NCBI RefSeq assembly: GCF_001556045.1
Contig: NZ_LSIC01000018.1
Span: forward strand, 57,256-121,255
DNA from: Bradyrhizobium sp. CCH5-F6
GTDB lineage: Bacteria > Pseudomonadota > Alphaproteobacteria > Rhizobiales > Xanthobacteraceae
Direction of reading: 5' to 3'
Length of the DNA stretch: 64,000 nucleotides
Made by a program: the position numbers and the translations under genes
Shown here: piece after piece, positions 17,674 through 26,409 of the stretch
Layout of the letters: every line of letters begins with the position of its first letter
Position numbering within the stretch: position 1 is the stretch's first letter
The notes under the pieces: model-generated
What the model saw: the letters and a program-made list of their open reading frames with translations, nothing else
Told to the model about the DNA's origin: nothing
The model's database searches: none

Positions 17674-19643
17674 GGAACGGATCAGTGCAGCACCGGCCGT
17701 TCTTCAAGGTCCTGATCGCCAACCGCGGCGAGATCGCATTGCGCGTGATGCGCAGCGCGCGGCGCTTGGGCCTAGGCGTCGTCGCGGTCTATTCGGATGC
17801 CGATCGCGACGCGCTCCATGTACGGCAGGCCGACCAGGCCGTGCGCATCGGCGAAGCTTTGCCGGCGCAGTCCTATCTCAACATCCCCGCGATCATCGCC
17901 GCCGCCAAGGCCAGCGGCGCGGACGCTGTCCATCCCGGCTACGGCTTCCTGGCCGAGAACGAGGAGTTCGCGCAGGCCTGCAAGGATGCAGGTCTCGTCT
18001 TCATCGGGCCGTCGCCGCAGGCGATCGCGGCGATGGGCAACAAGGCCGGCGCCAAGGAAATCATGAAGAAGGCCGGCGTGCCCATCGTGCCCGGCTATCA
18101 AGGCGCCGAGCAGGGCGACGAGGTCATGCTGGCGGAAGCCAGAAAGATCGGCTTTCCCGTGATGATCAAGGCGGTTGCCGGCGGCGGCGGGCGCGGCATG
18201 CGGCTCGTTGCCGATGCTGCGTCATTTCCTGATGCCCTGCGTAGCGCGCGGTCGGAGGCCAAGGCGGCGTTCGGTGATCCCACGGTGATTCTCGAACGCG
18301 CCATCCAGAACCCGCGCCATATCGAAATCCAGGTGTTTGGCGACAGCCACGGCAACGCCATACATCTCGGCGAGCGCGATTGCTCGGTGCAGCGGCGGCA
18401 CCAGAAGCTGATCGAGGAGGCGCCGTCGCCCGCCGTGACGCCGGAGCTGCGGGCAAGGATGGGAGAGGTCGCCGTCGCCGCAGTGAAGGCGCTGCGTTAT
18501 GAGGGCGCCGGCACGCTGGAATTCCTGCTCGATGCGAGCGGCGAGTTCTACTTCATGGAGATGAACACGCGCCTCCAGGTCGAGCATCCCGTGACCGAGG
18601 CGATCACCGGGCTCGATCTCGTCGAGCTTCAGCTGCGCGTCGCGCGTGGCGAGCCATTGCCGGTGAAGCAGCAGGACATCCGCTTCACAGGCCACGCCAT
18701 CGAGGTGCGGCTGTGCTCGGAAGACGCCGGACAGGACTTCATGCCGCAGTCCGGGCGCATGGCGTGCTGGCAGGTGCCCGACGGCATCCGCGTCGAGCAT
18801 GCGCTGCAATCGGGCTCGGAGATTCCGCCGTTCTATGATTCCATGATCGCCAAGGTGATCAGCCACGGCGTCAATCGCGAGGAGGCGAGGGGACGGCTGA
18901 TCGTCGGCCTCGAGCAGCTCACCGCGTTTGGCGTGACCACAAATCAGGCGTTCCTGATGTCCTGCCTGCGCCATCCCGGGTTTGCCAGGGGCGAGGCGAC
19001 GACGGCATTCATCGGCGCACATCGCGAGGAGCTGCTGGCGCCCTCTGCGAACGCCGCATTCGATACTGCACTGGCCGGGCTCCTGCTCTACGTCACCAAC
19101 CCGCGTGCGCCGTCATGGCAGGGTGGGCGGAGCCTCGCCGCCTCCTTTCCGCTGCCGGCGAAGATCGAAATCGCCGGCCACGCGCACGAGCTCGAAGTCA
19201 CGCGCGAGCGCGATGGCAGCTACACCGTCGCCGGCGACGGCCGTCAGGACAGATTCGAGATCGAACAGCTCGATGGCGATGCGGTTCGTTTCCGCCATGA
19301 CGGAGTGATGGACAGCGCCAAATTCCTGCGCGATGGCGACCGGCTCTACCTTCAGCATCGCGGCATCCCCCTTGCGGTGAATGATCTCACGCTGGCCGCG
19401 CCGAAGGCGGCCGCGAGCAATGGCGGCGACGGCAAGGTGCGCGCCGCCATGAACGGCCGCGTCGTCGCGGTGCTGGTCAAGCCGGGCGACCGCGTCACCG
19501 CGGGCCAGCCGGTCATGACGTTGGAAGCGATGAAGATGGAGCACGTCCACAAGGCCGGCATCGACGGTGTCGTCGCAGCGATCGACGTTGCCGAAGGCGA
19601 GCAGGTGACCACGGGCAGGATCGTGGCGGAGATCGGGGCCTAG
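17670..19643 (+). CDS. Acyl-CoA carboxylase, biotin carboxylase/BCCP (alpha) subunit
   Basis: This 657-residue protein has a biotin carboxylase module (about 8-450: LIANRGEIALRV, VHPGYGFLAEN, the Gly-rich GGGGRGMR, and EMNTRLQVEHPVTE). A linker domain follows, then a C-terminal biotinyl domain with EAMKMEH, in which the biotin Lys is residue 622. With the beta subunit it carboxylates an acyl-CoA using bicarbonate and ATP. ATGA overlap with the beta gene implies coupled translation. No enoyl-CoA hydratase or lyase gene of the leucine or terpenoid pathways is adjacent, so the substrate is undecided. Confidence 0.9.
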   Translation: MRNGSVQHRPFFKVLIANRGEIALRVMRSARRLGLGVVAVYSDADRDALHVRQADQAVRIGEALPAQSYLNIPAIIAAAKASGADAVHPGYGFLAENEEFAQACKDAGLVFIGPSPQAIAAMGNKAGAKEIMKKAGVPIVPGYQGAEQGDEVMLAEARKIGFPVMIKAVAGGGGRGMRLVADAASFPDALRSARSEAKAAFGDPTVILERAIQNPRHIEIQVFGDSHGNAIHLGERDCSVQRRHQKLIEEAPSPAVTPELRARMGEVAVAAVKALRYEGAGTLEFLLDASGEFYFMEMNTRLQVEHPVTEAITGLDLVELQLRVARGEPLPVKQQDIRFTGHAIEVRLCSEDAGQDFMPQSGRMACWQVPDGIRVEHALQSGSEIPPFYDSMIAKVISHGVNREEARGRLIVGLEQLTAFGVTTNQAFLMSCLRHPGFARGEATTAFIGAHREELLAPSANAAFDTALAGLLLYVTNPRAPSWQGGRSLAASFPLPAKIEIAGHAHELEVTRERDGSYTVAGDGRQDRFEIEQLDGDAVRFRHDGVMDSAKFLRDGDRLYLQHRGIPLAVNDLTLAAPKAAASNGGDGKVRAAMNGRVVAVLVKPGDRVTAGQPVMTLEAMKMEHVHKAGIDGVVAAIDVAEGEQVTTGRIVAEIGA

Positions 19644-19839
19644 TCTCGCGTCCCGGATGCGTCGGGCGCGCCGGGATCCAGTTCACCCAGGATGCGCGCG
19701 CTTCTGGGGCGCGCTTTCGCGGTCAGCGAGACCTGCGCCGGCCGCGCGCCCCCAATTTGGGCGAACGTGCTACCGGTGTGACTCATAATCAAATGATTCC
19801 AAAGGCATAACCGCGAAGGTAGAGCCGTAGCAGCCTCCA

Positions 19840-19868
19840 TTGAACATTGTTCATTGTGTTGATACTAA
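19840..19868 (+). promoter_or_regulatory. Probable promoter of the ceramidase-like gene
   Basis: TTGAAC (19840-19845) and TACTAA (19863-19868) are 17 bases apart in an unusually A/T-rich stretch. The predicted start site, near 19875, falls within the second palindrome. The -35 box lies inside the first. The -10 match is weak. Confidence 0.4.
19841..19853. promoter_or_regulatory. Operator candidate, palindrome TGAACATTGTTCA (copy 1)
   Basis: This 13-bp perfect palindrome (TGAACA, central T, TGTTCA) overlaps the predicted -35 box. It is identical to copy 2, whose centre is exactly 30 bases away. Two identical sites framing a promoter are a typical arrangement for a dimeric repressor such as a TetR-type protein. 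Confidence 0.7.
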
Positions 19869-19870
19869 TA

Positions 19871-19883
19871 TGAACATTGTTCA
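19871..19883. promoter_or_regulatory. Operator candidate, palindrome TGAACATTGTTCA (copy 2)
   Basis: This is the second identical 13-bp palindrome, seven bases before the CGGAGG ribosome-binding site and covering the predicted transcription start. Repression by occlusion is the simplest reading. No TetR- or similar repressor gene is adjacent. Confidence 0.7.
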
Positions 19884-19901
19884 ATTAAATCGGAGGCCTG
19901 C

Positions 19902-20708
19902 ATGTTGCGCGTCAATGAGTCTGCCCGAGCGACCGGCGCCAAGCTTCCCCCGGCGTCCGGCGGACTCGCAGCACCGAACGTTCGGGAAAAGTATCTGATC
20001 GCCGCGCTGGTCGTGCTGACGATGGTGGCGCTGCTGGCACCCCCGCTGCCGGCCTCCGCCTGGCACATTCCGCATTACGTCGACACCCGCAATTGGCTCG
20101 GCTTGCCCAATGCCGGCGACGTGCTGAGCAATCTCGCCTTCCTGGCGACGGGCGTCTGGGGCTTCGCGCGGCTGCGCAACTGCCGCGATGTGCCCGCGGG
20201 TGCAGGCTGCCTCTTCCTGGGATTGATCCTCACTTGCATAGGGTCGGCCTTCTATCACCTGGACCCCGACGCCCCGCAGCGGCTCGTGGCCGATCGGCTT
20301 GGCATGGCGGTGGCGTTCGCGGGCTTTCTGGGCATCGCTGCAGGCGAGCGCATCAGCGTGCGCGCCGGTCAGGCGATGGTGGTGCTGGTGATGGCTGCGG
20401 GCCTGCTCGCCGCCTGGGTCGCACGCGAGAACCTCACGCCATGGGTGGTGGTGCAGTTCGGCGGCATCGCGCTCGCGGTGGCTCTCGCGTTGACGCCGAC
20501 CCGGCCTGGCGCGCTCGGCATTCCGCTCGGCGGCGTGCTATTCTTCTACGTGCTGGCCAAGCTCTTCGAGCTCGGCGATGTCACCGTGTTCGAAGCGACC
20601 GGACATATCGTCTCGGGCCATACGCTCAAGCACCTGGCCGCCGCGCTCGCGGCGTGGCCAGTGATACGGACGTTGAGGCCTATTGCCCCCGCCCGGTCCC
20701 CTCGTTGA
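19902..20708 (+). CDS. Ceramidase-like (CREST superfamily) membrane protein
   Basis: This 268-residue protein has about seven membrane segments starting near residue 32. It carries GSAFYHL, an Asp in ADRLGM, and HTLKH near the end. These match the conserved Ser/His, Asp and H-x3-H positions of alkaline ceramidases, where three His bind a catalytic zinc. [17 protein letters not shown] near the N-terminus is also typical. It may hydrolyse a ceramide-like or other amide lipid; the substrate is inferred from the fold only. The ATG follows CGGAGG at five bases. It has its own promoter and twin operator sites, and its 3' end overlaps the convergent ABC gene by 29 bases. Confidence 0.75.
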   Translation: MLRVNESARATGAKLPPASGGLAAPNVREKYLIAALVVLTMVALLAPPLPASAWHIPHYVDTRNWLGLPNAGDVLSNLAFLATGVWGFARLRNCRDVPAGAGCLFLGLILTCIGSAFYHLDPDAPQRLVADRLGMAVAFAGFLGIAAGERISVRAGQAMVVLVMAAGLLAAWVARENLTPWVVVQFGGIALAVALALTPTRPGALGIPLGGVLFFYVLAKLFELGDVTVFEATGHIVSGHTLKHLAAALAAWPVIRTLRPIAPARSPR

Positions 20709-21666
20709 GCAAACACGCCACCTGATGCCCGTCGCCCGCATCCACCAGCGCCGGCCGCTCCGTCCTGCAACGCTCCATCGCAAACCGGCAGCGGGTGTGA
20801 AACGCGCAGCCGGAGGGCGGGTCGACCGGGCTAGGGACATCGCCGTCGACCAGCGGCGCGAGCTTCTTCGCCAACGGATTGGCGATCGGCACGGACGCGA
20901 GCAGGGCCTGCGTATAGGGGTGACGCGGGTTGCGGAATAGCTCGTCCTTGTCGGCGATCTCGACGATACGTCCGAGATACATCACGGCGACGCGGTGGCT
21001 GATATGGGCGACCACGGCGAGATCGTGGGCGATGAACAGGTAGGAAAAGCCGTGCTGGCGCTGGAGATCGATCAGCAGATTGATCACCTGCGCCTGGATC
21101 GAGACGTCGAGCGCGGAGACCGGCTCGTCGCACACTATCAGGCGCGGCCCGAGGGCGAGCGCGCGTGCGATGCAGATGCGCTGGCGCTGGCCGCCCGAAA
21201 ACTGATGCGGAAAATTGCGCGTCTGGTCGGGCCGCAGTCCCACTTGCTCGAACAGTGTCGCGACCCGCGCCTCGAGCGCCTTGCCTGTGGCGAGCCCATG
21301 CACGATCAGCGGCTCGCCGACGATGTCGCCCGCGGTCATGCGCGGATTGAGTGAGGCAAACGGATCCTGGAACACGATCTGCATCGAACGGCGGTGCGGG
21401 CGCAGGGCCGTCTTGGACAGATCGGTGATGTCCTCGCCATCGAGACGGATCCGGCCCGAGGTCGGCTCCACCAGCCGGAGCACGCTGCGCGCCACCGTGG
21501 ACTTGCCGCAGCCGGACTCGCCGACGAGGCCGAGCGTCTCGCCGGCCGCAAGCGCGAACGAAACGCCGTCGACCGCATGGACGGTGCCGACTTGCCGGCG
21601 CAACACGCCGGCGCGCACCGGATAGTGCTTCTTGAGGTCGGTGACTTCGAGCAGCGCTTCGGTCAT
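20680..21666 (-). CDS. Dipeptide/oligopeptide-type ABC transporter ATPase (DppF-like)
   Basis: This 328-residue ATPase has Walker [10 protein letters not shown], signature SGGQRQR, Walker B LIVCDEP and the H-loop IAHDL. The C-terminal oligopeptide-transporter extension carries a Cys-containing CAFHTRC region. The start at 21664-21666 overlaps the DppD-like stop (ATGA). A much longer in-frame extension upstream would read through the DppD gene and is rejected. It is the last gene of a five-gene Dpp/Opp-type operon. Confidence 0.92.
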   Translation of the reverse strand: MTEALLEVTDLKKHYPVRAGVLRRQVGTVHAVDGVSFALAAGETLGLVGESGCGKSTVARSVLRLVEPTSGRIRLDGEDITDLSKTALRPHRRSMQIVFQDPFASLNPRMTAGDIVGEPLIVHGLATGKALEARVATLFEQVGLRPDQTRNFPHQFSGGQRQRICIARALALGPRLIVCDEPVSALDVSIQAQVINLLIDLQRQHGFSYLFIAHDLAVVAHISHRVAVMYLGRIVEIADKDELFRNPRHPYTQALLASVPIANPLAKKLAPLVDGDVPSPVDPPSGCAFHTRCRFAMERCRTERPALVDAGDGHQVACLLNEGTGRGQ

Positions 21667-22670
21667 GCCACCTCCGCGACTTCTTCCGCGCGCCAGCACG
21701 CCGCGAGATGGCCGCCGCCCCAGTCCGCCAGCGGCGGATACTCGGCCTCGCAGCGCTTGATGGCGAGCTTGCAGCGCGGCGCGAAGGCGCAGCCCTGCGG
21801 CAGCCCCACCAATGATGGCACCGTGCCGGGGATTTCGTTCAGCCGGGCCTGCACAGGGACGCCGGAGGCCGGCACCGCCGGGATCGAGGCCATCAGCCCG
21901 CGCGTATAGGGATGCTTGGGTGCGGCGAACAGCGCCTCCACGCTGGCTTCCTCGACCTTCCGGCCCGCATACATCACGATCACGCGCTGGGCCGTCTGCG
22001 CAACGACGCCGAGATCGTGCGTGATCAGAACGAGGCCGGTGCCGAGCTCCTTTTGGAGATCGAGGATCAGCGCCAGGATCTGCGCCTGGATGGTGACGTC
22101 GAGCGCGGTGGTCGGCTCGTCCGCGATCAGCAGCGCCGGCCGGCACGCGAGCGCCATCGCGATCATCGCACGCTGGCGCATGCCGCCGGAAAGCTGGTGC
22201 GGATATTCCCGCGCGCGCCGCGCCGGCTCGGGGATACGTACCAGCCGCAGCATCTCGACCGCGATACCTCGCGCATCCTTCGACGAGATGCTTCGGTGCA
22301 GCCGCACCGCCTCGGCGATCTGATCGCCGATCCGCATCACCGGATTGAGCGAGGTCATCGGCTCCTGGAAGATCATGGAGATGCGGTTGCCCCTGACCGC
22401 GCGCATCTGCACTTCATCCAGCGATAGCAGATCGGTGCCTTCCAACGCGACCGAGCCGCCGACGATGCGGCCGGGCGGATCGGGCACCAAACGCATCAAG
22501 GACAGCGCGGTGACGCTCTTCCCGCAGCCGGATTCGCCCACGATCGCCAGCGTCTCGCCGCGCTTCACGGTGAAGGACACGTCGTCGACAGCCTTGAACA
22601 GACCGGAATTGGTGAAGAACACCGTCTTCAGGTTCCTCACGTCTAGCACGAGATCGGATTTGTCCGCCAT
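21663..22670 (-). CDS. Dipeptide/oligopeptide-type ABC transporter ATPase (DppD-like)
   Basis: This 335-residue ATPase has Walker [10 protein letters not shown], signature SGGMRQR, Walker B LLIADEP and H-loop THDLG. Its C-terminal Dpp/Opp extension includes [10 protein letters not shown]. It pairs with the DppF-like subunit to power the permeases encoded upstream. The start overlaps the permease stop by one base (TGATG). Confidence 0.92.
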   Translation of the reverse strand: MADKSDLVLDVRNLKTVFFTNSGLFKAVDDVSFTVKRGETLAIVGESGCGKSVTALSLMRLVPDPPGRIVGGSVALEGTDLLSLDEVQMRAVRGNRISMIFQEPMTSLNPVMRIGDQIAEAVRLHRSISSKDARGIAVEMLRLVRIPEPARRAREYPHQLSGGMRQRAMIAMALACRPALLIADEPTTALDVTIQAQILALILDLQKELGTGLVLITHDLGVVAQTAQRVIVMYAGRKVEEASVEALFAAPKHPYTRGLMASIPAVPASGVPVQARLNEIPGTVPSLVGLPQGCAFAPRCKLAIKRCEAEYPPLADWGGGHLAACWRAEEVAEVA

Positions 22671-23563
22671 CAGCCGCGCTGCCTCGGATCCAGGATGTCA
22701 CGCAAGGCGTCGCCGAACAGATTGGCTCCGAAGACGGCGAGGCTGATTGCGATGCCCGGGAAGATCACCAGCCACGGCGCGGTGCGGACATACTCGGCGG
22801 CGGACTCCGACAGCATGCGTCCCCATGACGGATAAGGCTCGGGAATGCCGAGGCCGAGGAAGGAGAGGGAGGCCTCCGTGAGGATGGTCGAGCCGAGCTG
22901 CGCGGTCGCCAGCACGATCAGCGGCGCCAGCGTGTTCGGCAGCACGTGGCGCAGCGCGATCCGCATCTCGCTCATGCCGATCGATTTCGCTGCTTCCACG
23001 AACGGCTGCTCGCGTAGCGCCAGGGTGTTGGCGCGGATGACGCGGGCAACCGTCGGGATCAGTGGAATGGCGATGGCGAGGATGACGTTCGGCAGCGACG
23101 GGCCAAGCGCGGCCGTCATCACCAGGGCCAGCACCAGGAGTGGCAGCGCCTGGAGGACGTCGGAGACGCGCTGGAAGATGAGATCGACCCAGCCGGAGAG
23201 ATAACCGGAGGTAAGGCCAACGATCACGCCGATCGTGCCGCCGAGCGCCGTCGAGCCGATGCCGACCGCGAGCGAGATCCGCGCGCCGTGAATGATACGG
23301 CTGAACACGTCGCGGCCGAACGAATCCGTGCCCATCCAATGTGCCAGGCTGGGCCGCATCAGTGCGCGGGTGGAATCGACGGTCAACGGATCGTAGCGCG
23401 CGATGAAGTCGGCGAAGATCGCGGTGAGAACGAAGGCCGCCATGATGACGAGCCCGGCCGCGCCCAGCACATGCCGCTGCGCCATGAACAGCACGCGGCG
23501 CCAGCCGCCGGTCGCATGCGCCCCGGCGCGTCTCAGTTCAACGTCGAAGTCGATCGCAGCCAA
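22670..23563 (-). CDS. ABC transporter permease (DppC-like)
   Basis: This 297-residue protein has about six membrane segments. Its N-terminal extension of about 30 residues before the first segment is typical of DppC/OppC. The EAA loop [21 protein letters not shown] contacts the ATPase. [12 protein letters not shown] after the first periplasmic region is also family-typical. It forms the channel with the DppB-like permease nine bases upstream. Confidence 0.92.
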   Translation of the reverse strand: MAAIDFDVELRRAGAHATGGWRRVLFMAQRHVLGAAGLVIMAAFVLTAIFADFIARYDPLTVDSTRALMRPSLAHWMGTDSFGRDVFSRIIHGARISLAVGIGSTALGGTIGVIVGLTSGYLSGWVDLIFQRVSDVLQALPLLVLALVMTAALGPSLPNVILAIAIPLIPTVARVIRANTLALREQPFVEAAKSIGMSEMRIALRHVLPNTLAPLIVLATAQLGSTILTEASLSFLGLGIPEPYPSWGRMLSESAAEYVRTAPWLVIFPGIAISLAVFGANLFGDALRDILDPRQRG

Positions 23564-23572
23564 GCTGGTCTC

Positions 23573-24520
23573 CTAATCCGTATACCTGATCCGGGGATCG
23601 AACACCGCATAGAGCATGTCGACGGTGAAATTCGCGAACACCACCACGACGGCGATGAACATCACGAGGTTCTGCACGATCGGATAGTCACGCCAGCGGA
23701 TCGCCTCGACCAGGTAGCGGGCGACGCCGGGAATGTTGAACACCGTCTCGGTCACGATCAGGCCGCCGATCAGGAATGCGGCCTCGATGCCGATCACGGT
23801 GATGACGGGCAGGATCGCATTCTTTAGCGCGTGGTGATAATTGACGGCTGCCTCGGATGCGCCCTTGGCGCGAGCGGTGCGGATATAGTCCTGCCGCAGC
23901 ACCTCCAGCATCGAGGAGCGGGTGATGCGCATGGTCAGCGCCGCGCTGCGGAAGCCGACGGCGGCCGCCGGCACGGCGTAGGTCGCAAACGCCTCGAGCC
24001 AGGTCTGCGGATTCGGATTGAAGATCGGCATCTGGCCGAACATCGCGACCGATGCGGTGAGGATGAGCAAGCCCAGCCAGAATGAGGGCAGCGACAATCC
24101 ACTGAGGCTGACGACACGCAGAGCATAGTCGAGCCGTGTGCCCTGCTTCACCGCGCTGATGACGCCAAGCGGGATGCCGATCGACGCCGAGAACAGGAGC
24201 GCGAGGCCGGCGAGCCGCGCCGTAATCGGAATCCGCGGCAGGATCTCCTGCAGCGCCGGCTTTTCCGAGACGTAGGAATAACCAAAATCGCCGCGCAGGA
24301 ATCCACTGATCCAGTGCCAATATTGCACGATCAGCGGCCGGTCGATGCCGAGTTCCTTCTCCAGATTGGCCTTGTCGGCCGGGTCGACATAGCCGGCGGC
24401 GGCGAACAGGATGTCGACGATGTTGCCGGGGACGATGCGCAGCAGGAAGAAGATGACGATCGATATCCCGAACAGGGTCACGAGCATCAGGAACAGGCGC
24501 CGCACCAGATAGGCAAACAT
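23573..24520 (-). CDS. ABC transporter permease (DppB-like)
   Basis: This 315-residue protein has about six membrane segments and starts MFAYLVRRLFLMLVTLFGI, the usual DppB N-terminus. FGYSYVSEKP and the EAA-type loop RAKGASEAAVNYHHALKN are visible. It is encoded directly after the binding protein (42-base gap) and is part of a complete import system. Confidence 0.92.
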   Translation of the reverse strand: MFAYLVRRLFLMLVTLFGISIVIFFLLRIVPGNIVDILFAAAGYVDPADKANLEKELGIDRPLIVQYWHWISGFLRGDFGYSYVSEKPALQEILPRIPITARLAGLALLFSASIGIPLGVISAVKQGTRLDYALRVVSLSGLSLPSFWLGLLILTASVAMFGQMPIFNPNPQTWLEAFATYAVPAAAVGFRSAALTMRITRSSMLEVLRQDYIRTARAKGASEAAVNYHHALKNAILPVITVIGIEAAFLIGGLIVTETVFNIPGVARYLVEAIRWRDYPIVQNLVMFIAVVVVFANFTVDMLYAVFDPRIRYTD

Positions 24521-24562
24521 CCACCGCCTCCTGTCGAGCCCGTCAGTCGTCCGCGGCCTGCG

Positions 24563-26167
24563 CTACTTGTCCAGCCACACGTCCTCGTAGCGATAGCCGT
24601 TATAGGAGCTGTTCGTCATGATGGTGATGCCCTTGACGTAGGGCTGCCAGCAGCTGCCCATGCGGCTGTGGAAGATGATGGGCCGTGCGACGTCCTCCTG
24701 CAATTTCTTGTCGATGTCCCAGACCAGCTTCTTGCGCTTCTCGACATTGGTCTCCTGCGATTGCACGTCGAACAGCTTTTCGATCTCTCTGTTGCAGTAG
24801 TTGGTGTAGTTGCGCTCCGAGCCGCAGGAATAGTTCTCGTAGAACGACTGGTCGGGATCATCCACGGCGTTGCCGGTCAGATTGAGCCCGATCATGTAGT
24901 CCTTGCGCGCAACCTTCGGGAACCAGTTCGCGGTCTCGACGACGTCGATCTCGCCGTCGATATAGATGTTCTTGAGCTGGTCGATCAGGATCACCGCGGG
25001 ATCGCGATAGATCGGGATGTTGCGCGTGGAGACCTTCACGGCGAGATGCTTGTCCGGTCCGTAGCCGGCCTTCTGCATCAGTTTCTTCGCCTCCTCGCGG
25101 TTGGCCTTCACGTCGGGGCCATAGCCCGGAATGGTCTCCAGCATCTCCTTCGGCATGCCCCACAGACCGTTCGGCGGCGGCAGCATGGTGCCGCCGATGT
25201 CGCCCTGGCCCTCGAACATGATCGAGATGAAGGCCTTGCGGTCGAGCGCCATCGCCATGGCGCGGCGGATGTCGACATTGTCGAAGGGGGGCGACGACGA
25301 GTTGACGATGATGTTGGTCGTGACATTGGTCGGCGCGATCTCGCAGATCGCGTTCGGCGCCTGCGACTTGACGTCCTTCACCAGCGGGATCGTCACCTCC
25401 GTCGGAAAGGTCATGTCGAACTTGCCGGCCACGAAGGCGAGGATCGCGGTCGAGCGGTTCGGGATGATGGTGAACTCGATGCCGTCGAGATAGGGCCGGC
25501 CCTTGCGCCAATAGTCGGGATTGCGGGTCAGCTTGATGGACTCATTGGCCTTGAACTCGACGAACTTGAACGGGCCGGTGCCGATCGGGTGGGTGCGCAT
25601 CTCCGCCGGCGAGACGTGGCAGGGATAAACCGGCGTGTAGCCCGAGGCGAGCAGCGCGAGCAGCGAGGGCTGCGGCCGCTTCAGATTGAAGGAGACCTCG
25701 GAGTCGCCGTTGACCGAGATGTCGACGACCTGATCGTACCAGGACTTGCGCGGGTTCTGCCGGAACTTCTGCTGCGCCTTGCCCATCAGCATGTCGAAGG
25801 TGCATTTGACGTCGGCCGAGGTGAACGGCTTGCCGTCGTGCCATTTCACGCCTTGGCGCAGCTTGAAGGTCAGCGTCTTGTTGTCGTTCACCCAGGCCCA
25901 GCTCTCGGCGAGCTCGGGGACGATGCTGTCCATGCTGTTCTGGGCCACGTCCTGCTTGTAGATGACGAGGTTGTTGAACACGGGCATGAAGGGAACGTTG
26001 AGCGAGTAGGTCGCGCCTTCATGAATCGAGGCACTGCCGGGGCTGTCGCGGTGATACATCCGCAGAATGCCGCCCTGCTTGGGCTCGCCGGCCAGCGTGG
26101 CGGTTGAGGTCGTCAGCACAGATAGCGCCGCCATTGCGGCGAGCGCCCGCACGCTCCGCATTCTCAT
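24563..26167 (-). CDS. ABC transporter substrate-binding protein, family 5 (DppA/OppA type)
   Basis: This 534-residue protein has a signal peptide (cleavage near TATLAG), followed by an SBP family 5 fold. Landmarks are ESWAWVNDNKTLTFKLRQGVKWHDG and GTGPFKF. GGGAGGATGAG-type ribosome-binding sequence lies just before the ATG. Despite the name, this family also binds opines, nickel, heme, bile acids and plant compounds. The downstream ligase and alcohol dehydrogenase genes are on the same strand but lie upstream of this operon, 242 bp away. A non-peptide acid or alcohol is therefore possible. Confidence 0.9.
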   Translation of the reverse strand: MRMRSVRALAAMAALSVLTTSTATLAGEPKQGGILRMYHRDSPGSASIHEGATYSLNVPFMPVFNNLVIYKQDVAQNSMDSIVPELAESWAWVNDNKTLTFKLRQGVKWHDGKPFTSADVKCTFDMLMGKAQQKFRQNPRKSWYDQVVDISVNGDSEVSFNLKRPQPSLLALLASGYTPVYPCHVSPAEMRTHPIGTGPFKFVEFKANESIKLTRNPDYWRKGRPYLDGIEFTIIPNRSTAILAFVAGKFDMTFPTEVTIPLVKDVKSQAPNAICEIAPTNVTTNIIVNSSSPPFDNVDIRRAMAMALDRKAFISIMFEGQGDIGGTMLPPPNGLWGMPKEMLETIPGYGPDVKANREEAKKLMQKAGYGPDKHLAVKVSTRNIPIYRDPAVILIDQLKNIYIDGEIDVVETANWFPKVARKDYMIGLNLTGNAVDDPDQSFYENYSCGSERNYTNYCNREIEKLFDVQSQETNVEKRKKLVWDIDKKLQEDVARPIIFHSRMGSCWQPYVKGITIMTNSSYNGYRYEDVWLDK

Positions 26168-26409
26168 CCTCCCTGGACAACGGCCTTTGCGGCCTGTTTG
26201 TCAGACGATAGCGACGCGGGCGCGGCGAGGCAACCGGCAAGGCCGCAGGACGCCTCGACAATTCGGATGACGGATGGCGGAGTGTTTTCTCAAGACGTGA
26301 GAGTGCAGGTGCGAAGAGATGGCTCCTGCGCCTTGTGCCGATGTTGTGCGTAGCCGCATCCACAAGCTCCGTCGTCGTGCGACGTGAGTGCCAAGGCCGC
26401 CTGTAGAGC

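Noticed and set aside
24314..26107. A 597-codon plus-strand frame opposite the family 5 binding protein
   Set aside because: Shadow frame: no domain, and the opposite strand carries a complete binding protein with signal peptide.
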